This document shows positions 31,312-42,850 of a stretch of DNA of 64,000 nt, one piece after another (the first letter of the stretch is position 1; the number at the start of each line of letters is the position of its first letter). Location of the stretch: the NCBI GenBank assembly GCA_039602395.1, contig JBCNJP010000023.1, positions 23,929,467 to 23,993,466 on the forward strand, read 5' to 3'. The translations under genes were made by a program, and so were the position numbers. Source of the stretch: Deinandra increscens subsp. villosa (lineage: Eukaryota; Streptophyta; Magnoliopsida; Asterales; Asteraceae). A model generated the notes under the pieces. That model worked only from the letters and a program-made list of their open reading frames with translations. It was not told the origin of the DNA and did no database searches.

Positions 31312-33008
31312 TGTGACATCCGAAAATTTCAAGGTTTACTTCCGTTAGACAATTTCCGTTAGTTACGTTATAAGTGTTAACTTAGTAACTAATGCTTAAC
31401 TAGGCCGAATACGTCCACGACCTTTGGTTGATCACCGAACCCGTCCATATGTGTTTATTTATTGAATTGCCTCTGTGAGGAAGTATGTGCAACATGTTTG
31501 TTAATTAATTGTGTAATTTTGTGAAATTCATGAACCATGCTTATCTTGCTTAGAATGTAAATTGGTCACTTTTGGTTTCCAGCGAAACTACCGGGCGAAA
31601 CTATAGTGTCGCCCGGCTAGCTTAACCTTTGACTTACAGAGCCAGTTTTGCTTGGCCAGCGAAACTGCCAGCGAAACTAGCCCCTGATATATATATTTAA
31701 TAAAACCCTAGTTTCTCCCCATTTGCATCATTTCACACAAAACACACACCACTCTCATCTGCTCACTCGAGATTTCTGGTCAGTCGAGAAAACCATCATG
31801 GAACCATCATCTCATCTCATCCATTCAGGCCCTAGATCGAATCGTCTTCGATAAGCAAACAATACTTGGATTTCTTAGCAAGTGTAGCAGTGCAACCAAA
31901 GGTGAGTGTCACTAACCCATTTACCGTGAACCCGGTTGGGTCACACTGAATAACTTAATGGAAAACAATGCTGACAACCTTAAGAGTGCTATGCACCTCT
32001 CGGATGAACTTAAAAACTTAGGAGTGCTCGGCACCCACTTGATGAACTTGAAGTGTTTTATGGGAGACACTTGTGAAATACTTAAATAACTATTTCTAAA
32101 ACGAAACTGGAAATATTTTCGGGATTCACGAGAACCCAAAAGAAAACCGTTTCAATATGGCTAGTGCAGGTTAAAGTCTAAACCACATGATATCACATGA
32201 TTTCTAAGGATTGCCTTATAACTGAAAAAGTCCTCAACTAAATTGTACCATTAATTGTAAAGCGAGGGGATGTTGGGTAGATCTACTGGCGTTTGACAAA
32301 CTCCGCCCCGTGGCACGGGGAGTGCACGGAGGTACAATATCAGCCTATCTGACCGTGATCCCGAGAGGACACGGGGGAGGCAAATCCGCGATGACGTAGG
32401 TCCGCAAAACATGATGGCACTGCCACTACAATATTAGTCAGCTTTGGTACAAACTTCCTTAGTGCATGGAACAACGGATTAGCTACCCGCGATATCGGTT
32501 GAGCACTTTAACTATACAAAACTAGTTCATACCCGATAACGTATGTTACGGACATTAATATTTCTAAACCACGTTAGTATGATTTTGGACATTACAGAGC
32601 ATTGCTTTTCACAAATAAATATTACTTAAGTATATGTTGATACGTTTATGATTATGAGACCGGGCCATTGCGTGACAAGCCCACTGTGAACTCACCAACC
32701 GTTAGGTTGACACTTGCGTGGTTTAAACTTTTGCAGATCGCTGAGGAGTATTCGGAGCGGGTTGGCATGGCACACGAAGACTTTATTTTTGGTTAAACTT
32801 AATTGGGAATTTAAAACACTGATTTGTAAAGCACGTGGTTAGTGCTAAGACAATATATTTTCCGCTGCGTATTTGGAGACTTTATTTTATGATAAATATT
32901 TAGACTTACCCTGATTCGTTTAGTATTTGTAACTAATGGTTGTGGTCCTGGTTTGCTCGCACCCCTTAACGGTATAAACTCCGTTAGTGGTTATTTGGGG
33001 GTGTGACA
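31312..33008 (+). repeat. Right LTR of the Tekay-type element
   Basis: 1,697 bp, TGTGACATCC to GTGTGACA, followed by the target duplication CTTTT. Confidence 0.92.
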
Positions 33009-34563
33009 CTTTTGCAGCAATGTCTTCGCCCGTTCAAGCTATACTGAATTATGATAAAGAGATAGGAACCATAAACAAAGTTCCTAAATTGATGAAATTT
33101 GAAGATTTTCATAATTGGAAAACTCGTTATGAATCATACATTGGTGTAGCAGATGTTACGGTATGGGCACCAATGTTGGATGGTTATGAAGTTCCAAAGT
33201 TTCAAACTGGTGAATTTGCTGGCCAAGTAAAGCCGTACAACAAGATGAATGATAATGAAAAAGAATCTTTCAAGTTGGAAAAGAAAGCCTATTCAAACTT
33301 ATCAATGGCTTTACCAAAAGATATTTTACATCAATTCAAAATGCACTCGACTTCAAAGACTTTATGGGATGCGTTGTGTCACAGATGTGAAGGCAATGCA
33401 CAATACAAGAAAAGTAAGAAAAAGGTGTTGTTGAAAGAATTTGATAATTTCTGTCATGTTCCAAAATGAAACTATAAATGATCTGATTTCAAGATTATCA
33501 CACTTAGTAAGTGAACTTGACATAGTCGGGGTGAGTAAGGAAGCAGGTGAACTGAAGGAAAAGCTATTAGATGCTTTACCTGCATCATGGGAAGGTTACA
33601 TTTTGTTAATGACACATGACAAGGGTTTTGATGATATCACTTATGATGATTTGACAAGAAACTTGCTAGCTCGAGAATTGGATATGAAGCGAGTTAAAAC
33701 CCAAGCAGCTCAAGTTCAAAATCCTGATGTATATTTTGGTGAGAATGCGTCAACTATGCATGTAAAAGCAAAAGCTAATTCAAATCCTCCGACGACTGCA
33801 TTTTATATGGAAAATACTTCAAGTGGCCAAGCAAATATGTCTCGGGGTTCTTCTAGTGAAGGTTTTACTCACAAAGCTACGGTGACATACCCAGCTTATT
33901 CAAGTCAATCATCCTCTACTCCAACATCAAATCAAAGTGCTTTTTCAGCTAAAACCACCAATGATTTTATGGCACTATTTTCAGCAATGATTTCATCATA
34001 TGATGGGGTGATAGCAGGGAAATTGACCAGTGCTGAGTTGACGGATGAAGATTATGAACAAATAGACCCAAATGATTTAGAATTGATGGATATCAATTGG
34101 TCGATGGCTATGATTGTCAGAAGAGGTAAGAAGTTTATGAAGAGAACAGGCAGAAAAGATCTCAATCCCGAGGGTAAGCTTGGATTTGATAAATCCAAGG
34201 TTAGATGTTACAATTTTTAAATTTTATGGCCACTTCGCAAAAGAGTGTAACAAGGCAAAGAAACAGGAGACTTCAAAGTTATATCAAAAATATGCTGCTT
34301 AAAGTAACAAAGCTTCGGGAAGTAATACAAATGCAAATCCCAGTGGGTCAAACTCAGGTAATAAAGCTTTGGTCTCACAAATTGGGGATGGTTATGATTG
34401 GGCTGATGATTTTCCAGATGAATCTGCGTTTGTGTGAACTGCTGAAAGAGGATGTAACAGTTGAAGATGATTCTGATCTTCCTGCTGAAGATTTTCTTGC
34501 TGAAGGCCAACATGCTTTTATGGCAGACATTTAGGTAGATTCTAAAATTTCTGTGATTTTTGC

Positions 34564-35787
34564 ATGATAACTTCTAACCAAATGAAAGCACTTTCTGATG
34601 AGAAAGGCATGTATAATGATAAATACATGTTAGCAGAAGAAAATGTCAAAATTTACAAACAAAGGTGGGAGGCCGTTAAGGCTGAACTTCAAAGTGAGCA
34701 TGCCTTGATTCTGAGCACAAAAATAGAATTAAATAACAAAACTGAAGATTATATCTTTTGTGAGAAAAAGCTTGCAGAAGAAAATACTAAAATTTCTGAT
34801 TTACAAATTGAAATCTTAAATCTTCAAAGGCAACTTGAAAATTTCAGAAATTCATCTTCCTTTGCAAGTTTTCTTTGCAAAGATGAAAATTTGAAAGAAG
34901 TGCTCAAAGAATCAGGTTGTAATTCTGTTCCTCCACCTATTGTTCATGGTCTAGGACCAAATGATTCTGAAATCAAACCAGCTGTTGTGTTTGATTATTC
35001 TATGTTTTCTGAGGGCTCATCTGATAAGTCCAAAGGCACTCATAAGAGAAAGCCGGTTAAAAATGTGATCAAATCTGTCAATGAGGTTACCAAACAATCT
35101 GAATCTCATGAATCGGTGGTTGATAAACCTAAAAGTGTACCTCTTACACCTTTAGAGGTTGCTCAGAAAATCGTTGAAACAGAAAAAACAATGAAAGATT
35201 TTGAAAACACAAATTTTGCAAAAGGCCGTGATTTGTTTTTTGAACGGGATTCTATAACTGTGAGCAACACAATCACACCGGATGTTCACTCAATACCGGT
35301 ACCTCCATCGAGATCGACAAAATTCAATGGCATTGGGTTTGGACATCCTGATGAAGTTTCTAAGGTCAATCAAAAGAAACCTCAGAAAGTTCAACAAAAT
35401 ACTAAGAAACATGTCACATCTGAGAAGTGTTCTGAAAAATTGAAAGGTAAAACTGAGATAGGTGAATCTTCTCAGAAAGTGAGATTATATTGTCTCAAAG
35501 GTAGTGATACCATATTCTCAGATGAGACATCTCCGTTGAGTTGTGTTGATTCTAAAAGAGTTGCAAAAGTTTTCTATGCTGATTCTGATGTAATGAATGT
35601 GTCTGATTGTGAACCTGTGACAAAAGGTTCATTGTTGAAACTTAGAACAAGTCCTGATGATCAGATTTCTCACACTCCAAGAGATCAAAAGATGTCATTT
35701 AAATCAAAACCAAAAACTTCAAAATATTCACCTAAGAGTTTTTATAATTCTGATGGTAGATTTTCTGCTAAATCAAACAGTTTTTAA
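34564..35787 (+). pseudogene. Copia gag, middle part (coiled coil)
   Basis: 407 codons. The first 100 residues form a heptad-like coiled coil (EENVKIYKQRWEAVKAELQ, KISDLQIEILNLQRQLEN), followed by a Lys/Ser-rich region. It lies between the broken first zinc knuckle and the rearranged edge of the second Copia (35785). The extended gag is unusual for Copia but seen in Asteraceae Sirevirus-like elements. Assignment to the outer Copia rests on position and strand. Confidence 0.55.
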
Positions 35788-35809
35788 GCAACGGCCAAAG
35801 ACCATTATT

Positions 35810-35936
35810 AAAATTTTAACAGTTTTTAAGGGTTTCACAGGTTTAGCATCACATTTCCCAAAGTTAAACACACTACAAGTAACAGATTCATCAAACACAG
35901 TTGACTTGGGAAATGCTGACTCAAACTCAAAACTTT
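35810..35936 (+). repeat. Inverted duplication, left arm (partner 36766-36893)
   Basis: 127 bp that are the reverse complement of 36766-36893, essentially without mismatches by eye. The adjacent 22 bp, 35785-35806, equal 37419-37440 in direct orientation. Two copied patches in succession from the same element point to template switching. Confidence 0.85.
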
Positions 35937-36033
35937 TCGATCCAAAACTTGACTTTTCTATCCAAACTTCACCCTTTTCTATCCAACCCTTCGACTTTCA
36001 CTCTTTGATCCAGAAGTTCAATCAAATACATTC

Positions 36034-37905
36034 ATGGCATCCTTTCTTACAGGTAATTCTGTATCTACCAGCAACAATGAGGTATGTTCTAACCCTAAAT
36101 GCCAAATTACATTTAATGAATCTCAAGACTGGCAACGCAAGTTCTTTAATGAAACGTTAAATCGTGAACTATCTGATAGAGACCTGCGAGAGTACAAAGG
36201 TAGGAGTAAAACATTAAGTGAAAAACTAGAAGCTGCTAAAATTGACATAAAAAATCTTCAAAGGGACTTGAGTAACAAAACCACATATCTAAGAGTTGCT
36301 AATGAAGAAATTGTCACATTGAAAACTGAACTTGAACAACTTAAAGGACAATTAGAAACATCTCAAACCAAAGTTGAGCGAAATGATAAGATTGTGTCAG
36401 AAATGATGAAAGCTAGTTCACTTTTCTACAACACAGACGCTCGAATGCGTCATCTAAAAGCCAACTCTGGTTTGGGTCTTGGTACTGAAATAAAAGATGA
36501 AAAATCCACTCATACAGTACCGATGCCCCTGATGCATGAAATGATCTCAGATTATGAGTGCTCTAAGACCAACTTGGATGCTAAAGCTGAGATTGAAAAG
36601 AAATTAGCAGCTTGTCCCATTAAAGTTTCTGCTCCTGTTTCTAACATTACTAACACTTCTACTTCTTGTGCAGATAAAGTAAATGAAGAAGCAGGTTCAA
36701 AGGGAAAAAGTGTTTGTTTTGAGAGTCAAAAGTTTCCAGTTTTTAAAACTGATAATTTTGCTTCAAAAAGTTTTGAGTTTGAGTCAGCATTTCCCAAGTC
36801 AACTGTGTTTGATGAATCTGTTACTTGTAGTGTGTTTAACTTTGGGAAATGTGATGCTAAACCTGTGAAACCCTTAAAAACTGTTAAAATTTTAAGAAGG
36901 GATAAGGGACCACAGGTTGCTGGTCCCAAACTCACAAATGGTGGGGTGTTGGGTGGGAAACCTACAGAAAATAAGAATGATTGTCATGATCAAAATGTGC
37001 AGAAAGTGCGGGACCTTAGACCTCATGATTTTGTCCCGTACCCAGAGATCAATTCTGCATATGACCAGTTTAAGCCGGTTCAGCGAGAGTACATTTTAAC
37101 CACAAAGCCCCACGATAAAACCCATTGGATCCACAAAAATTGTTCAAAACCAACGTGGATTTCCACTGGGCGTAACCAACCACAGGCTCCCGCTTACCCA
37201 AAGAAACAATCTTGCCATGTCTGTGGTAGACCAGGACACGTGGCAAAAAACTGTTTATACCGGCCTTATGAACCCTATTATCCCAAAAGGGTTCATCAGA
37301 GACCCAGTCCAAGGACCCAGAAACAAAGTGAACCAACTCCAAGGCCCGGTCCATCAAAACCCAAGGTGCAGAAACAAGCACCTCAGAGTCACAAAGTACA
37401 GCAGAAACCCAAGGCTCCTAAGCAACGGCCAAAGACCATTTTTAAAGAAAACAAAACATCTCAGAAATCTGTCAAAACAGCTTGGAGACCAAAATCTGTT
37501 GAATCCCCAAAACCTGTTTTCAAAACTGTTTCAAAATCACCCATCCATCCAAATCCAGTTGGTTCAGCTAAATCAAATGGTTGGAGGAAGGATGACAGGT
37601 GGAATGTTTCAAAAGTTGTGAACTTGTCTTTCAAGCCTACTGGAGTGTACAAGAAACACTCCAAACAATTTCAAGAAATAAGAGTTCAAAATTCTAATAA
37701 GAATCCACCGAGAAACCCACAGGTTTTTGGGAAAGAAAATCACAAACCCAGAGATGTCAACAAAAAGGACATTCTCAGTCCAACCAAGGCAGCCACACCC
37801 CCAATCCCTGATGTTACCAAGGGAATGTTTTTAAAAGAAATTTCTTTCACTGACTCTTCAGGTATACCCAGAACCACAATGGCCTGGGTACTTATGGCTA
37901 ATTGA
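36034..37905 (+). CDS. Second Copia gag (coiled coil plus CCHC zinc knuckle)
   Basis: 623 codons without interruption. Residues about 40-130 form a coiled coil (EKLEAAKIDIKNLQRDL, KTELEQLKGQLETSQ). Residues about 395-410 hold a canonical zinc knuckle CHVCGRPGHVAKNC, followed by a Pro/Lys/Gln-rich basic tail. The ORF ends just before a protease-like CDSDCSRHMIGG (about 37955-37995, different frame), where the catalytic DSG reads DSD. The first part of gag is missing, so the ATG at 36034 is only the first in-frame Met. The rest of pol is deleted. Confidence 0.7.
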   Translation: MASFLTGNSVSTSNNEVCSNPKCQITFNESQDWQRKFFNETLNRELSDRDLREYKGRSKTLSEKLEAAKIDIKNLQRDLSNKTTYLRVANEEIVTLKTELEQLKGQLETSQTKVERNDKIVSEMMKASSLFYNTDARMRHLKANSGLGLGTEIKDEKSTHTVPMPLMHEMISDYECSKTNLDAKAEIEKKLAACPIKVSAPVSNITNTSTSCADKVNEEAGSKGKSVCFESQKFPVFKTDNFASKSFEFESAFPKSTVFDESVTCSVFNFGKCDAKPVKPLKTVKILRRDKGPQVAGPKLTNGGVLGGKPTENKNDCHDQNVQKVRDLRPHDFVPYPEINSAYDQFKPVQREYILTTKPHDKTHWIHKNCSKPTWISTGRNQPQAPAYPKKQSCHVCGRPGHVAKNCLYRPYEPYYPKRVHQRPSPRTQKQSEPTPRPGPSKPKVQKQAPQSHKVQQKPKAPKQRPKTIFKENKTSQKSVKTAWRPKSVESPKPVFKTVSKSPIHPNPVGSAKSNGWRKDDRWNVSKVVNLSFKPTGVYKKHSKQFQEIRVQNSNKNPPRNPQVFGKENHKPRDVNKKDILSPTKAATPPIPDVTKGMFLKEISFTDSSGIPRTTMAWVLMAN

Positions 37906-40091
37906 TCTCTCACGTTGTGCAGGAACAGTCAAGGAGGACTTTCATTAACCTTGTTTGTTTGTGATAGTGATTGTTCCAGGCACATGATAGGAGGCATCTC
38001 TCTACCACATGACATGAAGATTTCAATGGAGGGTATGTTTCCTTGTGAGAGGTAAATCTGAGAAAATCAGCAATAAAGGTAACACTGTCTGAATTGTTTG
38101 TTTCTTGGCTGATTTGATGTGAAGTATGGTTGTGCATGAAACAAAACCCATTTCTGAAAAGTTTCAAAAGATAAACTTTGAAGGTTAGCTTGGCCAGTTT
38201 TTAGTACATATTTAGTATTGTGTCAGTGAGTGTTAAAAAAAAAAAAATCAAAAAAAATGTGTGTTGTTATTAAAAATCAAAAAGCAAGGGGAAGAATAGA
38301 AACGATGAAATTGTTGACCCCTCAAAATTAAATTGTGCTTTTTAATTTTTAATCTTTTGTGTGTTTGAGAAGGTGGGAAGTGAAATAAATTTCCGTTTTG
38401 AAGATGACTGACACGCGTAAGGCAGATGTGAAAGACATGATCCATGGTGATATGCTGGTAGGCTCGGCTCTTAAATCTGAAAAGGTATGCGTTACACATT
38501 TAAACATAACGTATGGCAGTTTGCTGGGTAACAACACTTAGGTTAATTGCATTTCTATTTGACTGCATGTTCAAGTTCCCGATACACACGCTTGTCTCCA
38601 AGAGTGTGAAATTGAGCTCAAAAAGTCGGTGTCCCCTCGGCTTTGCGTGAGCAATGACCTGGGGATGCTTCACATGTATGTAAGGCTCTCCTCTGCTTTG
38701 CGTGAGCAATGACCTGGACTTGTCCATACATACGTACTTCTAGATCATCTAAAATAAAAAAATAAATAATAATAAAAATAAAAAAATAATATACACCCAA
38801 AAGATGCCAAAGAGCACATCAAAAGAGACCCTCAAGAGTCCAAAACCCTCAGCCTTTGTCACTGATGAGAGCATTATTAAAAATGTTTCAAAAAATTCAG
38901 TTGACTTTGTATATTATCCCAAAAAATCTATGTGATCTATTCTTTCTCTTCTCAACCAAGTCTCGAGCTCAGTTTCAAACTTCTGGATTAGGTTGTGAAA
39001 ATATGTGGTAGGGAATTTATGTGCTTGATAGTGTGTAATAACATGTACCTAGGATTTGTTGAAACCCACTTGCTGTTCATAATTAATGCACTTTAAAAGA
39101 TAATAAAGTGACAAACATCCTGAATAAGAAAAAGGGTTAGAGTTTAAAGTGGATCAGTATATTGGCAATCACCTGGACGTGGACGAGTAACAAATGCTGA
39201 AAAGGGTTCCTCAGTTCAGACAAAGACGGTTTGATCCCAAAATAAAACCTTCTCGTTTAGTAATTTGGTATGTTTGTTTTGTTTATTTTGTGTTATCTTA
39301 ATTTTTTTTTATTGTTTATTTTTCAACCATGGCCAGGTTAATTTAAAGGTTTTAATAAGTTCTTTTTGGGTTTTGTGCAAAAAGGTGTGACCTCCCCCTC
39401 GGGTTTAGGGGAAGTTGTTTGGTTAAATAATGCTAACTCGATAACCAGTCATCATTGTCTGGTTAGTGTTTGTTCCATGTTGTGCATGACAGGTTAAATG
39501 AGACAACTCATGGAGAAGAAGGTCAAGGACTCAGTTGACCCAAGCAAGAACTCTGCTACTGTTTGTGTTGAAGAACCAGCCGGAAAAGGACTTACCCTAT
39601 GCTCAGGGGAAGTTTGTTGGTTGTTCAAGTAAAGCTTCCAAAGACACCGTTCTCAAGTTTAGGGGAAGCTAATTGAAGAAAAGATGCAGAGCAGTCACAA
39701 CAAGAAATTCAAGAATGCCAAGACAAGGGTTTTTAAAAGTTTTACCCTCTGAAGTCACAAGCAAGTCAAGACAGTTACTCATGTTTCAGCAAGGACTCAA
39801 GAAGGAGCAAGTATTTGAGAATCCTCCTCTCATTACGTGTTTACCATTTGAAGTTCAAGCTGATGCTGATAAAGAGAGAGAGAGCCATCTAACATCCCAT
39901 ATGCTGCCCATTGAAGATTGTTAAAGAAAAGAATCTTCATCAACCCATGCTCAAGCCAAGGAGAAGACTGCAAGTCTGAAGATTGAAAGAAAAAGCCATT
40001 TAATAGCACAAGCCAAGGGGAAGATTGTAAGGAAATAATTTGTGGCTTGTGTATTAAATCATCACTTGGCGGAGTATTCTGAAGGCCTATG
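37906..40091 (+). other. 3' non-coding part of the second Copia
   Basis: No intact ORF. GGGGAAG-type purine tracts occur at about 39410, 39607, 39661 and 40018. A 22-bp phrase CTTTGCGTGAGCAATGACCT.. occurs twice (38641-38662 and 38696-38717). The stretch is consistent with a Sirevirus-like 3' region after a large deletion of pol. Confidence 0.5.
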
Positions 40092-40519
40092 TGTTAGAAT
40101 AGGTGAAAATAAGCTGGGTTATGGGTATATTGGGTCATTGGGCCAATTTAGATGCGTTTGGGCTCATTTAAACAATGTTTAGTGGGAGTTTTATGGGCCT
40201 TAGGGTTCAAATACGGGAATTAGGAGTTATTTTAGGTAGGTAGGTTAACTTGTTTCCCAAGTTCACCATCTCCTATAAATAGGACTCCTAGTAATCAATT
40301 TAGGGTTGTTGGTTGCTAGTCTTTTTGGTGGTTTTGATTGTGGTGTTTTACGAAATTCTCCTAGAGAATTTCGATCCAAGGTGTTGCAAACAATCAAGTG
40401 CTTAATCAAGTTTCTTTCTCAAATCGGTTTGTTATTTCATTGCTCTTTAAACTTTTCAATTATTACTTTCTTCTGTGTTCTTGAATCAACTAGTGAAAAC
40501 CGGATTCCGCACGGTTTCA
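40092..40519 (+). repeat. Right LTR of the second Copia
   Basis: 428 bp from TGTTAGAATAGG to GGTTTCA. It has a TATA-type CCTATAAATAGG at about 40272-40283, a position typical of a Copia LTR promoter. It is preceded by the purine tract CCAAGGGGAAG at about 40014-40024. No left LTR copy is in the window. Confidence 0.65.
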
Positions 40520-41221
40520 CTAGCCAAGATATCGCGTGAGGGTTATTTTGATCCTTACAGTTTTGATTATGAATCTTATGGATTTTGTGAGGATTATGAT
40601 TTTTATGATGACTTTGGTCATTATGAACAAAATTTTGGACAATATGAAGAACTTAAAAACAACCATGTCAAACCAAATGGGTATTCTGATCATTGTGGAT
40701 TTGATGAATATGGATTTTACAATCAGTTTGGATATGTTAGTCCATTGTTTAAACCACTTCCAAAGCACAAATCTCGCCGATTTAGTGCTAAAGCACCTAG
40801 GAAGGTGGTTAGACAATCAATTGATGATAACACCTCAATTGATTTAGGAGTTCGTGTTCCTACAGTTTTTATTGATCGTAGGAGGTGTTATCACGGTTAC
40901 CAAAAGGGTCATCTAAGAAAACGATGTCCGGTTTTGGCTGAGAAACGAGCTTCCGCTGTTAGTTTTGAAAAATCTGAAAATGTTTCTGAGCCAAAACAGA
41001 TAGATGAAAAGGTGGTCACAAAACAATTCTTCAAACGAGAAAAAATTTTAAAAACTCAACAAACATCTAGATGTTCATCTTCAAGTGATGTTACCACAGA
41101 TTCATCTACTTCTGAGTTAAAGCAAAAGTGGCTGCCTAAATTGACTTTAAAAGCCACTGAGGACTTTTCTGAAGACACCGGTCGACCCAAAGTTGAAAGC
41201 TTGGGTCTAGATGCTCACTAA
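40520..41221 (+). pseudogene. Outer Copia gag, C-terminal part with second zinc knuckle
   Basis: The frame is open from the LTR boundary. It has a Tyr/Phe/Asp-rich stretch (YFDPYSFDYESYGF, then repeated DYDFYDD-like text) and then CYHGYQKGHLRKRCP, a CCHC knuckle in which the second Cys is replaced by Gly. It ends at a TAA shortly before the protease. The boundary with the second Copia was chosen at the end of that element's LTR. Confidence 0.65.
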
Positions 41222-41235
41222 TTGTTTGCTAAAAT

Positions 41236-42558
41236 GTGCAGGGTGCTCGAAAGCCAGTTGTTAACAACTTTTGGGTCGTTGATAGTGGAGCATCCAGGCA
41301 CATGACGGGTAATATTTCCTTGCTTTCTGAAGTCAAACCAATTCAAGGAGGAAATGTTACTTTTGTTGGCAATAAAGGAGGGCATATTACTGGTGAAGGA
41401 AAGTTGGGTAACGAGATAATCACATTTGAAAAAGTTCAATTTGTACAAGAGTTGCAGCACAACTTGCTGAGTGTGTCTCAAATTTGTGATAAGCAGTATA
41501 CGGCTGCTTTCACTAGTTCTGAGTGCTTGATTCTGAAGCCTGGTATTCAAATTCCAGATGATTGGATAGTTATGCGAGCTCCTGGATTTCGTGATCTCTA
41601 CGTGTTGAATATGAATCAGACTTCATCTGCCGTATCTGCTACATGTTTTATTTCAAAAGCTACAGAAAAAGAGTCCATTATGTGGCATCATTGCATGGGG
41701 CACATCAATTACCGGAAAATGAACTATTTGGTTAATCATAATCTGGTTGATGGAGTGTCAAAGAATAGATTTTCTATCAATGATATGTGTGTCTCTTGCA
41801 AGAAGGGTAAGCAGAGAAAGAAGTCTCATCCGTCGAAGCATTTGAATTCAATCGTAACTCCTTTGGAACTGCTTCATATGGATCTGTTTGGTCCTGTGAA
41901 TATTCGTATTATTGAGGGAAGTTATTATTGTTTGGTTATTACGGATGATTTTTCTCGGTTCTCGTGGGTGGTGTCTCTAGCTTCAAAGGATGAAACTTCA
42001 GAGTCAATTAAGAAGCTGTTATCCAAGTTTGAATCAATATACAAATTCAAAGGCTGTCGTATTCGTACTGATAATGGTACTGAATTTCGAAATGCTAAGA
42101 TGACAGCTTTTTGTGATTCACTTGGGAATCAACAAGAATTTAGTGCGCCATATACTCCACAACAAAATGGGGTAGCAGAAAGAAAGAATCGCATATTGAT
42201 TGAAACGGCTCGAACTTTGCTGGCTGATGCGAATTTACCGATAAAGTTTTGGTCTGAAGCAGTGCATACTGCATGCTATGTTCTTAATCGTGTGCTGATT
42301 GTTAAGCGTTTTAACAAAACCAGTTATGAGTTGCTTAAAGGTCGAAAGCCAAATTTAAACTCGTTGGAACCATTTGGGTGTTTATGCATAGTTCTCAAGG
42401 AAGGTGGGAAGTTTGCTGCTAAGGCTGTTGAAGGCGTCTTTGTTGGGAAGCTGCTTTGCTTCACACACTACAGAGTCCTAGACCAGGTTCCTGGATTCCT
42501 AAGTTTCCAAGTACTTCAACTGATATTGCTTCGTCTAGTCAGAGTGTTTCTAGTTTAG
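41236..42558 (+). pseudogene. Outer Copia protease and integrase
   Basis: Aspartic protease start WVVDSGASRHMTG (catalytic DSG intact), then the integrase zinc region (HHCMGHINYRKM, CVSCKKGKQ). The DDE core follows, with Asp in HMDLFGPV, Asp in RTDNGTEF and Glu in NGVAERKN, all present. After KPNLNSLEPFGC a frameshift near 42445-42460 turns the frame to nonsense. The intended linker continues in other frames (42456-42791, Ser/Asp-rich). Pol is therefore broken between integrase and RT. Confidence 0.85.
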
Positions 42559-42850
42559 AAACAATGAGTTCTTCTGATGATGATGAAAGTACTTTTCATG
42601 AACCTGAATCAACACCTGTTGATGATCCAATTCATTTGCCTAGTACAAGTTCTTCTGTGCCACATTCATTACCAATCGGTGATTTATTAAGTTCAGAAGT
42701 GGCAGAGGCAAATTTAAACAATTTGGCAGACAATCAGGCGCTGATTCAACAATTCTTAGGATTCACAATATTCATCCTCAAGAAAACATAATTGGAGATC
42801 CGTCTTCTGGAGTTCGTACACGAAATCAATTATCAGAAAATGTTGATGCT

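Larger units (their letters stand above)
27596..33008 (+). mobile_element. Tekay-type Gypsy chromovirus, internally deleted
   Basis: LTRs 27596-about 29284 and 31312-33008 begin TGTGACATCCG; the right one ends GGTGTGACA. They differ at about a dozen positions by eye. A perfect 5-bp duplication CTTTT flanks the element (27591-27595 and 33009-33013). The left LTR runs directly into RNase H coding sequence at about 29286. The last bases of the LTR, the primer-binding site, gag, protease and RT are therefore deleted. What remains is RNase H, integrase and a C-terminal chromodomain, then the polypurine tract. Confidence 0.92.
27575..34219 (+). pseudogene. Copia gag, N-terminal part, split by a Gypsy insertion
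   Basis: The start codon at 27575 opens seven codons before the Tekay element inserted at 27595. The same frame resumes at 33014, once the element and one CTTTT copy are discounted. The protein has a UBN2-type gag body (FHNWKTRYESYIG, TLWDALCHRCEG). A frameshift at about 33440-33465 moves it to another frame (NETINDLISRLSHLV, ALPASWEGY). Near 34205-34250 a CCHC zinc knuckle is broken by a frameshift and by loss of its second cysteine (CYNF then HFAKEC). Gag would form the nucleocapsid-like particle. Confidence 0.8.
35785..40519 (+). mobile_element. Second Copia element, truncated remains
   Basis: It contains a coiled-coil gag with zinc knuckle (36034-37905), the first residues of a protease, a 2-kb 3' non-coding stretch with GGGGAAG tracts, and a 428-bp right LTR (40092-40519). 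The left LTR, the start of gag and nearly all of pol are absent. The left edge is scrambled by a 22-bp copied patch and an inverted duplication. It lies in the gag gene of the outer Copia, whose coding resumes at 40520. Confidence 0.7.
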
